DNA of 64,000 nt from Agrobacterium tumefaciens str. B6 (GCF_001541315.1 NZ_LMVK01000034.1:62001-126000), one strand, 5' to 3'. Counted from the stretch's first letter, positions 17,808-26,611 are shown. Notes: generated from the sequence alone by a model not told the origin. Made by a program: numbers and translations.

Positions 17808-17885
17808 ATGGGACTTACAAAATCTCTCAATGCCTTGGCAGTCGGTTTGGCGTTTTTGTTCGTAGCGATGATGCTTTTCATCTGA
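17808..17885 (+). CDS. 25-residue single-pass membrane peptide
   Basis: A short frame with an excellent ribosome site (AAGAGGAGG, five bases before the ATG). It encodes a 25-residue peptide that starts MGLTKSLNALAVG and ends FVAMMLFI; residues 9-25 are almost entirely hydrophobic, so one membrane helix is predicted. It has its own AT-rich upstream region (17610-17760) and is followed 49 bases later by a strong intrinsic terminator, so it looks like an independent mRNA. No function is recognised. It is too short for ordinary gene callers. Confidence 0.7.
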   Translation: MGLTKSLNALAVGLAFLFVAMMLFI

Positions 17886-17934
17886 CGCGACGTGAAGACC
17901 AAACGCAGATAAGAACCGTAGATGACACGAGTTT

Positions 17935-17969
17935 AAAAAGCGCAGGCCCCGAGGGACCTGCGCTTTTTT
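17935..17969 (+). terminator. Bidirectional intrinsic terminator
   Basis: AAAAAGCGCAGG pairs with CCTGCGCTTTTTT around a short loop (stem of 12 including the A-T ends). The T-run serves the plus-strand small peptide gene, and the complementary A-run serves metF, which ends at 17995 on the minus strand. Confidence 0.85.
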
Positions 17970-17994
17970 CATGTCGGTACTCTGCTGCTTTAAG

Positions 17995-18888
17995 TCAGGC
18001 GGCGCTGCGGCGCAGACGCTCCAGCCCAAGATTTTCAAGCACAGCGTCGACCAGGGGCGCGCGGTTCATGGTGTAGAGGTGGAACTCATTGACACCGCGA
18101 CGCTGAAGATCGGCGATCTGTTCGGCGGCAACCTCCGCAGCCACGCGGGCACGACCCTCCAGATCGTCGTCATAGCCTTCAAAACGCTCATCCAGGAAAC
18201 CGGGAACGCTGGTGCCGCAACGGCCGGCGAAACGCTTGAGCTGGGTGAGGTTCTGGATCGGCATGATGCCCGGAACCACCGGTATGGTGATCCCCGCCGC
18301 CGTCACCCGCTCCATATAGCGCTCGAACACGTCGTTATCGAAGAAGAACTGCGTCAGCGCACGCGTCGCGCCATTATCCGCCTTGCGCTTCAGCATATCG
18401 ATATCAACGGCATCGCTCGCGCTCTCGGGATGTTTTTCCGGATAGGCCGAAACGGAAATCTCGAAATCGCCGATCTCGCGCAGTCCCTTCACCAGAGCCG
18501 CCGCGTTCTCGTAACCTTCCGGATGCGGCTGGTAAGCCGTGCCGATGCCGGTGGAGGGATCGCCACGCAGCGCCACGAAATGGCGAACGCCGGCGTTACG
18601 GAACTCTTCTATGACCTGATGCACGTCCTCACGGCTGGCATCCACGCAGGTCAGATGTGCTGCGGTCGACAGATGGCTGTCACCGATCATGCGGCGCACC
18701 GCATCCAGTGTCGGCGCTTTTGTGGATCCACCGGCGCCATAGGTGACGGACACGAAATCCGGATCCCACTTCTTCAGCTCGGCAACCGTTTCCCAGAGCT
18801 GGGTTTCCATCTCGGCATTCTTGGGCGGGAAAAATTCGAAAGACAACCGGATATCGCCATCACGGCGTGCGGTTTCCGACCTCAACAT
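17995..18888 (-). CDS. metF: 5,10-methylenetetrahydrofolate reductase
   Basis: Reduces methylene-THF to methyl-THF with a flavin cofactor and so supplies MetH with its methyl donor. The 297-residue protein opens with IRLSFEFFPPKN, the catalytic glutamate motif of MetF. It then has VSVTYGAGGSTK and THLTCV-like blocks (AHLTCVDAS), and HFVALRGDPSTG. The ATG (18888) is one base after the stop of the upstream ArsR-methyltransferase gene, with GGGAGGGC as ribosome site, so the two are in one operon. Control by that regulator is likely; metH, 30 kb away, has the same operator. Confidence 0.95.
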   Translation of the reverse strand: MLRSETARRDGDIRLSFEFFPPKNAEMETQLWETVAELKKWDPDFVSVTYGAGGSTKAPTLDAVRRMIGDSHLSTAAHLTCVDASREDVHQVIEEFRNAGVRHFVALRGDPSTGIGTAYQPHPEGYENAAALVKGLREIGDFEISVSAYPEKHPESASDAVDIDMLKRKADNGATRALTQFFFDNDVFERYMERVTAAGITIPVVPGIMPIQNLTQLKRFAGRCGTSVPGFLDERFEGYDDDLEGRARVAAEVAAEQIADLQRRGVNEFHLYTMNRAPLVDAVLENLGLERLRRSAA

Positions 18889-18889
18889 A

Positions 18890-19903
18890 TCATGCCCTCC
18901 CGGCAGCAAGTAAAACGGCCTCTTGCACCACATCGTCTGCCATCAGCAGCCGCTGGTTTCGGGCAACCCAGATCGTCACGTCCAGAGCTTCGTCAGACGC
19001 TTTTTCAGAATGAAGATCGACGGCGCGGTCCGGAGCAAGTCCGGCCTTTTTCAGCCATTCTTCCATCAGCGGATGCGAGAAACCGAGCCGCACATGCGCA
19101 TGTTCATCGCGCAGATATTCGAAGGAATGCGGCGCAAGGTCGATGACGATCAGCCGCCCACCGGGACGCAGCATGCGCGCGGCTTCCGAAAGCGCGATTT
19201 CCGGCTGGTCGAGGAAATGCAGGACCTGATGGATAACAATCAGATCGAAATCCTGTCCTTCCAGCGGCAGATTGAGAATATCGCCATGACGGACCGAGGC
19301 ATTGACCACGCCCGCCTTGTCGAGATTGGCACGCGCCACCGACAGCATGTCACGGCTGGCATCGACGCCGATCGCGCGGCGATAGATGCCGCTCAGAAGC
19401 TGCAGGATACGGCCGGTACCGGTGCCCAGATCGAGAAGCGAATCGACAGGCGTGGTGCCCACCAGCTTCAGGAGCGCGCCTTCCACGGCCTCGTCACTGA
19501 CATGCAGGCGACGCAGTTCGTCCCAGGCGGAAGCATTGCGGCTGAAATAATCCTGCGCCCGCTCCGCCCGCACCCGCTTGACAGTGGCAAGCCGTTCACT
19601 GTCACGCTGGAGAACGGCATCCGACGGCGACGCGGCGCCAAGCAGCTGCCGAACGACACCCGCAGGTTCGCCATCCTGCCGCAAACGGAAATAGGCCCAT
19701 GCGCCTTCCTGATAACGCTCGATAAGCCCCTCTTCCGTCAAAAGCTTGAGGTGACGGGAGATACGCGGCTGCGACTGGCCGAGGATTTCGGTAAGATCGG
19801 TAACCGTCAGATCGCCTGCCGCCAGAAGCGCAAGCAAGCGAAAGCGTGTCGTCTCACCCGCCGCTTTCAACAGATCCACCAATTTGTCCAGACCGAACGT
19901 CAC
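18890..19903 (-). CDS. ArsR-family regulator fused to SAM-dependent methyltransferase (SahR-like)
   Basis: A protein of 337 residues in two parts. Residues about 1-90 are an ArsR winged helix (LLALLAAGDLTVTDLTEILGQSQPRISRHLKLLTEEGLI). Residues about 140-280 are a class I methyltransferase fold with LLDLGTGTGRILQLL, IGVDASRDML and MLRPGGRLIVIDLAPH. It is co-transcribed with metF. ArsR-type SahR regulators are known to control the methionine/SAM cycle in Proteobacteria in response to S-adenosylhomocysteine; the fused domain could be the SAH/SAM sensor. A palindrome 28-48 bases upstream of the GTG start is the likely autoregulatory site. The enzymatic activity of the domain is unknown. Confidence 0.85.
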   Translation of the reverse strand: MTFGLDKLVDLLKAAGETTRFRLLALLAAGDLTVTDLTEILGQSQPRISRHLKLLTEEGLIERYQEGAWAYFRLRQDGEPAGVVRQLLGAASPSDAVLQRDSERLATVKRVRAERAQDYFSRNASAWDELRRLHVSDEAVEGALLKLVGTTPVDSLLDLGTGTGRILQLLSGIYRRAIGVDASRDMLSVARANLDKAGVVNASVRHGDILNLPLEGQDFDLIVIHQVLHFLDQPEIALSEAARMLRPGGRLIVIDLAPHSFEYLRDEHAHVRLGFSHPLMEEWLKKAGLAPDRAVDLHSEKASDEALDVTIWVARNQRLLMADDVVQEAVLLAAGRA

Positions 19904-19930
19904 TCTGCCGTGCCTCGCAAGCTAATCAAG

Positions 19931-19951
19931 ATATAAAGATATCTTTATGTC
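19931..19951. promoter_or_regulatory. Palindromic operator of the ArsR-metF operon
   Basis: ATAAAGAT/ATCTTTAT is a perfect 16-base palindrome (19933-19948) placed 28-48 bases upstream of the regulator's start codon. With the flanking bases it matches the site upstream of metH (54309-54329) at 19 of 21 positions. Inferred to be the binding site of the SahR-like regulator. Confidence 0.75.
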
Positions 19952-20013
19952 GATGTGGCGTTCGATGCAAGCGTAAAGTGTCGTGCGAGACGATCATGTC
20001 CACTTATTGCACG

Positions 20014-20044
20014 GAAAAAGGCCCGCTTTACGGCGGGCCTTTCT
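20014..20044 (-). terminator. Intrinsic terminator of ettA
   Basis: On the minus strand, AAAGGCCCGCC pairs with a following GGCGGGCC-complement (GCGGGCCTTTTT), a GC-rich stem with a T-run. It begins about 20 bases after the ettA stop. Confidence 0.85.
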
Positions 20045-20063
20045 TGAAGAGATGATGAAAGGA

Positions 20064-21713
20064 TCAGCGTGTCAGGCGCTTGTAGCTCACGCGGCCGGGC
20101 TTGATGCTTTCCGGGCCGAGGCGGCGGACCTTATCCTTTTCGTAGTCTTCGAAGTTGCCTTCGAACCATTCCACGTGGCTGTCACCCTCGAAAGCGAGGA
20201 TGTGTGTGGCCAGGCGGTCGAGGAACATGCGGTCGTGGCTGATGATAACGGCGCAGCCGGCGAAGGCTTCCAGCGCTTCTTCGAGCGCTGCCAGCGTTTC
20301 CGTATCAAGGTCGTTGGTCGGTTCGTCGAGCAGCAGCACGTTGCCGCCGGCCTTCAGCATCTTGGCGAGGTGCACGCGGTTACGCTGACCACCCGAGAGG
20401 TTACCGACCTTCTGCTGCTGATCGCCGCCCTTGAAGTTGAAGGCGCCGCAATAGGCGCGCGAGTTCACTTCGAACTTGCCGAGCTTGATGATGTCGTTGC
20501 CGCCGGAGATTTCCTCCCAGACGGTCTTGTCACCCGCCAGCGTATCGCGGCTCTGGTCGACATAACCGAGCTGAACCGTCTCGCCGACAGTTACCGAACC
20601 GCTATCCGGCTGTTCCTGACCGGTGATCATCTTGAACAGCGTGGACTTACCCGCACCGTTCGGACCGATAACGCCGACGATGCCGCCGGGCGGCAGCTTG
20701 AAGGAAAGGTTTTCGATCAGCACGCGGTCGCCATAGGACTTGGTGAGGTTCTCGGCCTCGATGACAACGCGGCCAAGACGCTCGGCAACCGGAATAACGA
20801 TCTGCGCGTCGCCGGGACGGCGGTTTTCAGCTGCTTCCACCAGTTCGTCATAGGCCTTGATACGGGCCTTGGATTTCGTCTGGCGTGCCTTGGGGCTGGA
20901 GGCGATCCACTCGCTTTCGCGGCTGATTGCCTTCTGGCGCGATGCATCTTCGCGGGCTTCCTGCTGCATGCGCTTGGCTTTCGCCTGCAGGTAAGCGGAG
21001 TAGTTGCCTTCATAGGGAATGCCGCGGCCGCGGTCGAGCTCGAGAATCCAGCCCGTGACGTTGTCGAGGAAGTAGCGGTCGTGGGTGATCATCATCACGG
21101 CGCCGGGATAGTCGCGTAGGTGCTTTTCAAGCCACGCGATGGTTTCCGCATCAAGGTGGTTGGTCGGTTCGTCGAGCAGCAGCAGGTCCGGCTGCGACAG
21201 CAGCAGGCGGCAGAGCGCCACACGGCGACGCTCACCACCGGAAAGGCCTGTTACGGCTGAGTCACCGGGCGGGCAACGCAGGGCGTCCATGGCCATTTCA
21301 ACCTGGTTTTCCAGATCCCACAGGTTCTGGCTGTCGATGATGTCCTGAAGCTTCGCGCCCTCATCCGCCGTTTCGTCGGAATAGTTCATCATCAATTCGT
21401 TGTAACGGTCGACGATTGCCGTCTTGCTCGCCACGCCTTCCATGACGTTTTCCATCACGGTCTTGTTTTCGTCGAGCTTCGGCTCCTGCTCGAGATAACC
21501 AAGCGTCGCGCCTTCGGCCAGCCATGCCTCGCCGGTATATTCCTTGTCGAGACCGGCCATGATCTTCAAAACAGTCGACTTACCGGCGCCGTTCGGGCCG
21601 AGGATACCGATCTTGGCGTCGGGGTAGAAGGAGAGATGAACGTTCTCCAGAACCTTCTTCGCGCCATAGGCCTTGTTCAGCCCGGCCATGTGATAGATGA
21701 ATTGACGTGCCAT
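20064..21713 (-). CDS. ettA: ABC-F translational throttle ATPase EttA
   Basis: Cytosolic ATPase of 549 residues with two ABC modules and no membrane domain. Walker A motifs read GPNGAGKSTVLK (about 38-49) and GPNGAGKSTLFK; the signatures are LSGGERRRVALCRLL and LSGGQRNRVHLAKML; the Walker B motifs are LLLLDEPTNHLDA and LLLLDEPTNDLDT. The linker between modules is charged. EttA binds the ribosomal E site and gates entry into elongation according to the ATP/ADP ratio. Length and motif pattern favour EttA over Uup or other ABC-F members. It is a single gene with its own terminator. Confidence 0.94.
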   Translation of the reverse strand: MARQFIYHMAGLNKAYGAKKVLENVHLSFYPDAKIGILGPNGAGKSTVLKIMAGLDKEYTGEAWLAEGATLGYLEQEPKLDENKTVMENVMEGVASKTAIVDRYNELMMNYSDETADEGAKLQDIIDSQNLWDLENQVEMAMDALRCPPGDSAVTGLSGGERRRVALCRLLLSQPDLLLLDEPTNHLDAETIAWLEKHLRDYPGAVMMITHDRYFLDNVTGWILELDRGRGIPYEGNYSAYLQAKAKRMQQEAREDASRQKAISRESEWIASSPKARQTKSKARIKAYDELVEAAENRRPGDAQIVIPVAERLGRVVIEAENLTKSYGDRVLIENLSFKLPPGGIVGVIGPNGAGKSTLFKMITGQEQPDSGSVTVGETVQLGYVDQSRDTLAGDKTVWEEISGGNDIIKLGKFEVNSRAYCGAFNFKGGDQQQKVGNLSGGQRNRVHLAKMLKAGGNVLLLDEPTNDLDTETLAALEEALEAFAGCAVIISHDRMFLDRLATHILAFEGDSHVEWFEGNFEDYEKDKVRRLGPESIKPGRVSYKRLTR

Positions 21714-21860
21714 TGTAGCGAATGCTCCACATCGGATTTTTAAGAGTACGTATCGGGAAATTTGCCGCTATGTAGGGTAAATAGGACCTTGGGGCAACCT
21801 CTGGCACGATTATGACCCCATGATTATGACAAGGGATGTTATGGCAGGACAGGCGCGATC

Positions 21861-22811
21861 ATGAATGAAACGACCGACGACTTGGCCTTCAGCCGTATTG
21901 AGAGACTGGAAGCCCCCTCCGGCGCATCCATCGCCTTTCGCCACCAGCCCTCCGCCCTTTCCCCGGCGCGCGGCGTGCTGATGATCTGCCATGGGCTGGT
22001 TGACCATGCAGGCCGCTATCGCCGGTTCGTGGATGTGATGTCGAAGCAGGGTTTCGAAGTCTATGCCCACGACCATCGCGGCCATGGCCGCACGAGAGCG
22101 GCAGATGCGCCTCTCGGCCGTTTTGGCTGGAAGGACGGCGCGGAAAAGGTCGTTGCCGATGTCATGGCGATGCGCCGGATGGTTGGCGAAAGGCACCCCG
22201 GCCTGCCGGTGATCCTGTTCGGCCATTCCATGGGCGGCCTCGTGGCGCTCAACACCGCCGTCAGCCATCCGGATGCCTTCGACGGCCTGTCGATCTGGAA
22301 TTCCAATCTCAATGCCGGCCTCATGGGGCGTGTCGCACAGGTTCTGCTGCGGCTGGAAAAAATGCTGAAAGGCTCGGATGTGCCGAGCGCCATTCTGCCG
22401 AAGGCAACCTTCCGCGTATGGAATGCCCGAATGCCGGAAAAGCGCACCCATGCGGATTGGCTTAGCCATGACAAAGCGGCAGTGGACGCCTATGTGGAAG
22501 ATCCGCTCTGCCAGTTCGAGGCCAGTGTTTCCCTGTGGCAGGATGTTTTCCAAATGTCCTTTCGCGCACCGAAACTCATCGGGCGCCTGCCAAAAGCCTT
22601 GCCGCTTCTGCTTGTCAGCGGCGATCAGGACGCCGCCACCAATGACGGCCAAGAGATCGTCTGGCTGGCGGAGCGTTTCCGGGAGGCCGGCTTCAGCCAT
22701 GTCGAGCACACGATCTACAAGGGCATGCGGCACGAGACCTTGAACGAGATCGGCTGGCAGGCCGTGGCGGCGGATTTCGCCGCCTGGTGCGGGCGCGTCG
22801 TCGGCGATTGA
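21861..22811 (+). CDS. Alpha/beta hydrolase, lysophospholipase/monoacylglycerol lipase type
   Basis: A 316-residue cytosolic hydrolase. The nucleophile elbow is GHSMGG (in ILFGHSMGGLVALN). The oxyanion strand holds HGLVDHAGRY near the N-terminus. The acid and base lie near LLLVSGDQDAAT and GMRHETLNEI. This arrangement matches the PldB/YtpA-like Hydrolase_4 family, which splits monoacylglycerols or lysophospholipids. It is divergent from ettA and followed by a CoA-transferase gene 100 bases away. The precise substrate cannot be read from sequence. Confidence 0.85.
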   Translation: MNETTDDLAFSRIERLEAPSGASIAFRHQPSALSPARGVLMICHGLVDHAGRYRRFVDVMSKQGFEVYAHDHRGHGRTRAADAPLGRFGWKDGAEKVVADVMAMRRMVGERHPGLPVILFGHSMGGLVALNTAVSHPDAFDGLSIWNSNLNAGLMGRVAQVLLRLEKMLKGSDVPSAILPKATFRVWNARMPEKRTHADWLSHDKAAVDAYVEDPLCQFEASVSLWQDVFQMSFRAPKLIGRLPKALPLLLVSGDQDAATNDGQEIVWLAERFREAGFSHVEHTIYKGMRHETLNEIGWQAVAADFAAWCGRVVGD

Positions 22812-22911
22812 GGCGGCCTTTGCCGAAACGGAATAAGTCCATGAGATAAAATCACATGCGACGCGGCAAGCAGCGGTCTATAAACCGGCAGACACAAATA
22901 CCGGGGGACAG

Positions 22912-24114
22912 ATGACCGACATGCCGAACAGGAAACCGCCGCTATCAGGCATTCGCGTCATCGAGCTGGCGCGTGTTCTGGCCGGTCCCTGGGCGGGGCA
23001 GATGCTGGCCGATATGGGCGCCGACGTCATCAAGGTGGAAAACCCTGAGGGCGGCGACGATACCCGCGCATGGGGACCGCCCTTCGTCGAAGATGCCGAT
23101 GGAGAAAACCTCTCTGCCGCCTACTATCACGCCACCAATCGCGGCAAACGCTCCATCGTTGCCGATCTGAAGACGCCCGAGGGTTGTGAGCTGGTGCGCC
23201 GGCTGGTGCGCACCGCCGATGTCGTCATCGAGAATTTCAAGCGCGGCGGGCTTGCCAAATATGGCCTCGATTACGAGAGCCTGCGGGCGCTCAATCCGAA
23301 GCTGATCTATTGCTCCATCACCGGCTTCGGCCAGACCGGGCCTTATGCCGATCTCGCCGGATACGACTATATCGTGCAGGGCATGTCCGGCTTCATGTCG
23401 ATCACGGGCGAAGCCGACGGACAGCCGATGAAGGCGGGTGTTGCGGTTGCCGATATCTTTACCGGCATCTATTCCGTGTCAGCCATTCAGGCAGCCCTGA
23501 TCCACGCCATTCGATCAGGCGAAGGCCAGCATATCGACATGGCGCTTCTCGACGTGCAATCGGCCGTGCTGGCCAACCAGAACATGAATTACCTGATTTC
23601 CGGCAAGCCTCCCGTCCGACTCGGCAACGCCCACCCGAATATTTCCCCCTATGAGGTGGTGCCGACGGCCGATGGCTTCCTCATCCTTGCGGTCGGCAAT
23701 GACGGCCAGTTCCGCCGCCTCTGCAATATTCTCGGCATCGGTGCGATTGCCGATGACGAGCGTTACGCGACGAACAAGGCCCGCGTGGCCCATAAGGTCG
23801 AGGTGCGGCAGATCGTGTCCACGGAAACCTTGAAATGGCAGAAGCGCGATCTTCTGACCGCCTGCGAAAAGAACGCCGTCCCGGCCGGGCCGATCAACTC
23901 CATCGAGGAAATGTTCGCCGATCCACAGGTTCAGGCACGTGGCCTTCGCATCGATCTGGAGGCCGAAGACGGCACCGTCATCCCCGGTGTCCGCACACCG
24001 ATTATCATGTCGCAAACGCCGCTGCGCTATGAACGCCCGAGCCCGAAGCTCGGCGAACATCAGGCGCAGGTGCTGGCCGAACTGGAAAACATCGAAAGGA
24101 CCACGACGCCATGA
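22912..24114 (+). CDS. Class III CoA-transferase (CaiB/BaiF family)
   Basis: A protein of 400 residues of the formyl-CoA transferase family, which moves CoA between carboxylic acids through an aspartyl anhydride. It begins with LSGIRVIELARVLAGPWAGQMLADMGADVIKVENPEGGDDTR, the family's opening block (quoted here only to describe it in parts: LSGIRVIEL, GPWAGQMLADMGADVIKVE). The catalytic aspartate is expected in the IDMALLDVQ segment. Its last four bases overlap the next gene, a ThDP-dependent enzyme, so the two work as a pair. The pairing resembles frc-oxc for oxalate, but the acid is unknown. Confidence 0.85.
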   Translation: MTDMPNRKPPLSGIRVIELARVLAGPWAGQMLADMGADVIKVENPEGGDDTRAWGPPFVEDADGENLSAAYYHATNRGKRSIVADLKTPEGCELVRRLVRTADVVIENFKRGGLAKYGLDYESLRALNPKLIYCSITGFGQTGPYADLAGYDYIVQGMSGFMSITGEADGQPMKAGVAVADIFTGIYSVSAIQAALIHAIRSGEGQHIDMALLDVQSAVLANQNMNYLISGKPPVRLGNAHPNISPYEVVPTADGFLILAVGNDGQFRRLCNILGIGAIADDERYATNKARVAHKVEVRQIVSTETLKWQKRDLLTACEKNAVPAGPINSIEEMFADPQVQARGLRIDLEAEDGTVIPGVRTPIIMSQTPLRYERPSPKLGEHQAQVLAELENIERTTTP

Positions 24115-25778
24115 CTGCAGCCGGAATGAAAAGAACAGGCGGGCAATTGATCGTCGAAGCGCTGAAGGCCAATGGCGTCTCCCGCGTTTCCTGCGTTCCG
24201 GGGGAAAGCTATCTCGCCGTGCTGGATGCGCTTTATGAAAGCGGCATCGAAACCGTGGTCTGCCGCCAGGAAGGTGGTGCCGCCATGATGGCCGACACCT
24301 GGGGCCGGCTGACCGGCGAACCAGGCATCTGCATGGTGACCCGTGGTCCGGGCGCAACCAACGCCTCGGCCGGCCTGCATATCGCAAGGCAGGATTCCAT
24401 TCCGATGATCCTCTTCATCGGCCAGGTGCAGCGCGAAGCGCGTGAGCGCGAGGCCTTTCAGGAAGTGGAATATCGCCGCGCCTTCACCGAATTCGCCAAA
24501 TGGGTGGGCGAGATCGACGACGCCCGCCGCATTCCCGAATTCGTCACCCGCGCCTTTGCCGTCGCAACCTCCGGCCGCCCCGGCCCGGTGGTGCTGACGC
24601 TGCCCGAAGACATGCTGGTGGAAGAGGTCGAAGCGCCCCAGGCGAAGCCCTACACACCCGTCGAGGCACATCCCGGCCCGTCGCAGATGGCCGCCTTCAC
24701 AAAAATGCTTGATGAGGCAAAGCGCCCGGTCTTCATCATCGGCGGCACGCGCTGGTCCGAGGAAAGCGTCGCAGGCTTCAAGGCTTTTGCGGAAAAGCAC
24801 AAACTTCCCGTCGGCTGCTCCTTCCGCCGCCAGATGCTGTTCGATCATCTGAGCCCCTCCTATGCGGGCGATGTCGGCATCGGCATCAACCCGGCGCTGG
24901 CCAAGGAGATCAAGGAATCCGACCTCGTGGTTCTGCTCGGCGGCCGCCTCTCCGAAATGCCGTCTTCCGGCTATACGCTGCTCGACATCCCCTACCCGTC
25001 GCAGAAACTCGTCCATATCTATCCGGAAGCGGAAGAACTTGGCCGCGTCTATCGACCGGATCTGGCAATCTGCGCCGCGCCGGATGATTTCGTTAGCGCC
25101 CTCTCCTCGCTCACGCTTTCTGCAAATGCCGCATGGGCGGATCGCACCGCCGCCATGCATGCGGCCTATCTGAATTGGTCCGCCCCACCGCAGACCGGCC
25201 CCGGCGCGGTGCAGATGGGTCCGATCATGGACTGGATCGAGGCCAATGTGCCCGAGGATGCGATCTTCACCAATGGCGCGGGCAACTATGCGACCTGGGT
25301 GCATCGCTTCCATCGTTTCCGTCGCTACAACACGCAATCGGCGCCAACATCAGGCTCGATGGGTTACGGCCTGCCGGCGGCGGTTGCCGCGAAGCACCTT
25401 TTCCCGGAGCGTGAGGTGATCTGCTTTGCAGGTGACGGCTGTTTCATGATGCACGGACAGGAATTCATCACCGCCGTGCGTTACGGGCTGCCGATCATCA
25501 CCGTACTGGTCAATAACGGCACCTATGGCACCATCCGCATGCATCAGGAGCGGGAATATCCCGGCCGTGTCAGCGGCACCGATCTCGTCAATCCGGATTT
25601 CAACGCCTTTGCCAAGGCCTATGGCGGCCACGGCGAAACGGTGGAAAAGACCGAAGACTTCGCCGCCGCCTTCGAACGGGCCCGTGCAAGCGGCAAGCCG
25701 GCCATCATCGAAGTAAAGCTGGATGCGGAAGCGATCACGCCGACACGTACCCTGACGCAGATCAGGACCCGAACCTGA
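24111..25778 (+). CDS. Thiamine-diphosphate-dependent enzyme, acetolactate-synthase-like
   Basis: A 555-residue protein with the three-domain fold of ThDP decarboxylases/synthases. The cofactor-activating glutamate is in CRQEGGAAMMADTWG. The diphosphate motif is GDGCFMMHGQEF...LVNN (GDG-x24-27-NN). The central domain (about 190-320) has a nucleotide-like fold. It overlaps the CoA-transferase by 4 bases, suggesting an acyl-CoA substrate. Oxalyl-CoA decarboxylase is one candidate by context, but the N-terminal CVPGESYLAVLDALYES is more like generic acetolactate-synthase homologues. It is not ilvB, as there is no adjacent regulatory subunit. Confidence 0.8.
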   Translation: MTAAGMKRTGGQLIVEALKANGVSRVSCVPGESYLAVLDALYESGIETVVCRQEGGAAMMADTWGRLTGEPGICMVTRGPGATNASAGLHIARQDSIPMILFIGQVQREAREREAFQEVEYRRAFTEFAKWVGEIDDARRIPEFVTRAFAVATSGRPGPVVLTLPEDMLVEEVEAPQAKPYTPVEAHPGPSQMAAFTKMLDEAKRPVFIIGGTRWSEESVAGFKAFAEKHKLPVGCSFRRQMLFDHLSPSYAGDVGIGINPALAKEIKESDLVVLLGGRLSEMPSSGYTLLDIPYPSQKLVHIYPEAEELGRVYRPDLAICAAPDDFVSALSSLTLSANAAWADRTAAMHAAYLNWSAPPQTGPGAVQMGPIMDWIEANVPEDAIFTNGAGNYATWVHRFHRFRRYNTQSAPTSGSMGYGLPAAVAAKHLFPEREVICFAGDGCFMMHGQEFITAVRYGLPIITVLVNNGTYGTIRMHQEREYPGRVSGTDLVNPDFNAFAKAYGGHGETVEKTEDFAAAFERARASGKPAIIEVKLDAEAITPTRTLTQIRTRT

Positions 25779-25858
25779 CATTGCCCTCCGATATTGGTGA
25801 TAGACACGGCTCCGGCATGGTGTAAATCCTGACTGAGACTCACAGCTTAGGATACGAC

Positions 25859-26611
25859 ATGCCGGCCGCAGCCCCGCCCGTCCTCACTCCACGCGGCGCG
25901 AAGATCGACCCCTCGGCCGGCGCGCCTTTCGAGGCGGTGCGCGTACCCCGCGACGTGCTGCACACATCCCGCACGGCAGCGCTCGCCACTCTCGATCCCG
26001 TCAGCGGTTATCCCTATACGACCGCAACCAATATCGGCATCGAGCCGGATGGCACGCCGTTCTTCTTCGCGGCCGGGCTGACGCTGCACGCCCGCAACAT
26101 GGAGGCCGACCCGCGCATCTCGCTGACACTCGCGCCGTTTGGCAAGGGCGATGCGTTGACGCTGCCAAGGCTGACACTGGTGGGCAAGGCGGAACAAATC
26201 GGCCCGGATGAAGTGCCGCTCGCCATCGGGCGCTACATTGCCCGTTATCCCAAGGCCAAGCTCTATCTCTCCCTGCCCGATACGCGGCTTTACCGGCTGC
26301 GGACAGAGGGCGTGCAGATCAATGGCGGCCCGGCCCGCAATGCCAGCAACATCACCCCGGCCGATCTGCGCACCGATCTATCAGGCGCGGAAGAGTTGAT
26401 GGCTGCGGCGGAGAGCGAAGCGACCCGCCTCAACGCCATCAGGGGCGAAGCGGCCCGGCTTGCCGTTCTGGCCGGCGCAAAATCAGGCCGCTGGACGATC
26501 ACCTCCATCGACCCGGATGGCATCGATCTCGCCTCGGCCAGCGGTCTGGCGCGGCTGTGGTTTGCTGAGCGGGTGACGACGTTGAAGCAATTTGAGAAGG
26601 CGCTTGCTTAG
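25859..26611 (+). CDS. HugZ-like PNPOx-fold protein
   Basis: A protein of 250 residues. The N-terminal 150 form a split-barrel flavin/haem-binding fold of the pyridoxamine-phosphate oxidase superfamily (SRTAALATLDPVSGYPYTTATNIGIEPDGTPFF and ADPRISLTLAP, quoted in part). The C-terminal 80 match the DUF2470-like domain found in HugZ haem-utilisation proteins (LAVLAGAKSGRWTITSIDPDGIDL). Family members bind or degrade haem, or act on F420/FMN substrates. No haem-transport gene adjoins it, so its role is open. Confidence 0.72.
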   Translation: MPAAAPPVLTPRGAKIDPSAGAPFEAVRVPRDVLHTSRTAALATLDPVSGYPYTTATNIGIEPDGTPFFFAAGLTLHARNMEADPRISLTLAPFGKGDALTLPRLTLVGKAEQIGPDEVPLAIGRYIARYPKAKLYLSLPDTRLYRLRTEGVQINGGPARNASNITPADLRTDLSGAEELMAAAESEATRLNAIRGEAARLAVLAGAKSGRWTITSIDPDGIDLASASGLARLWFAERVTTLKQFEKALA

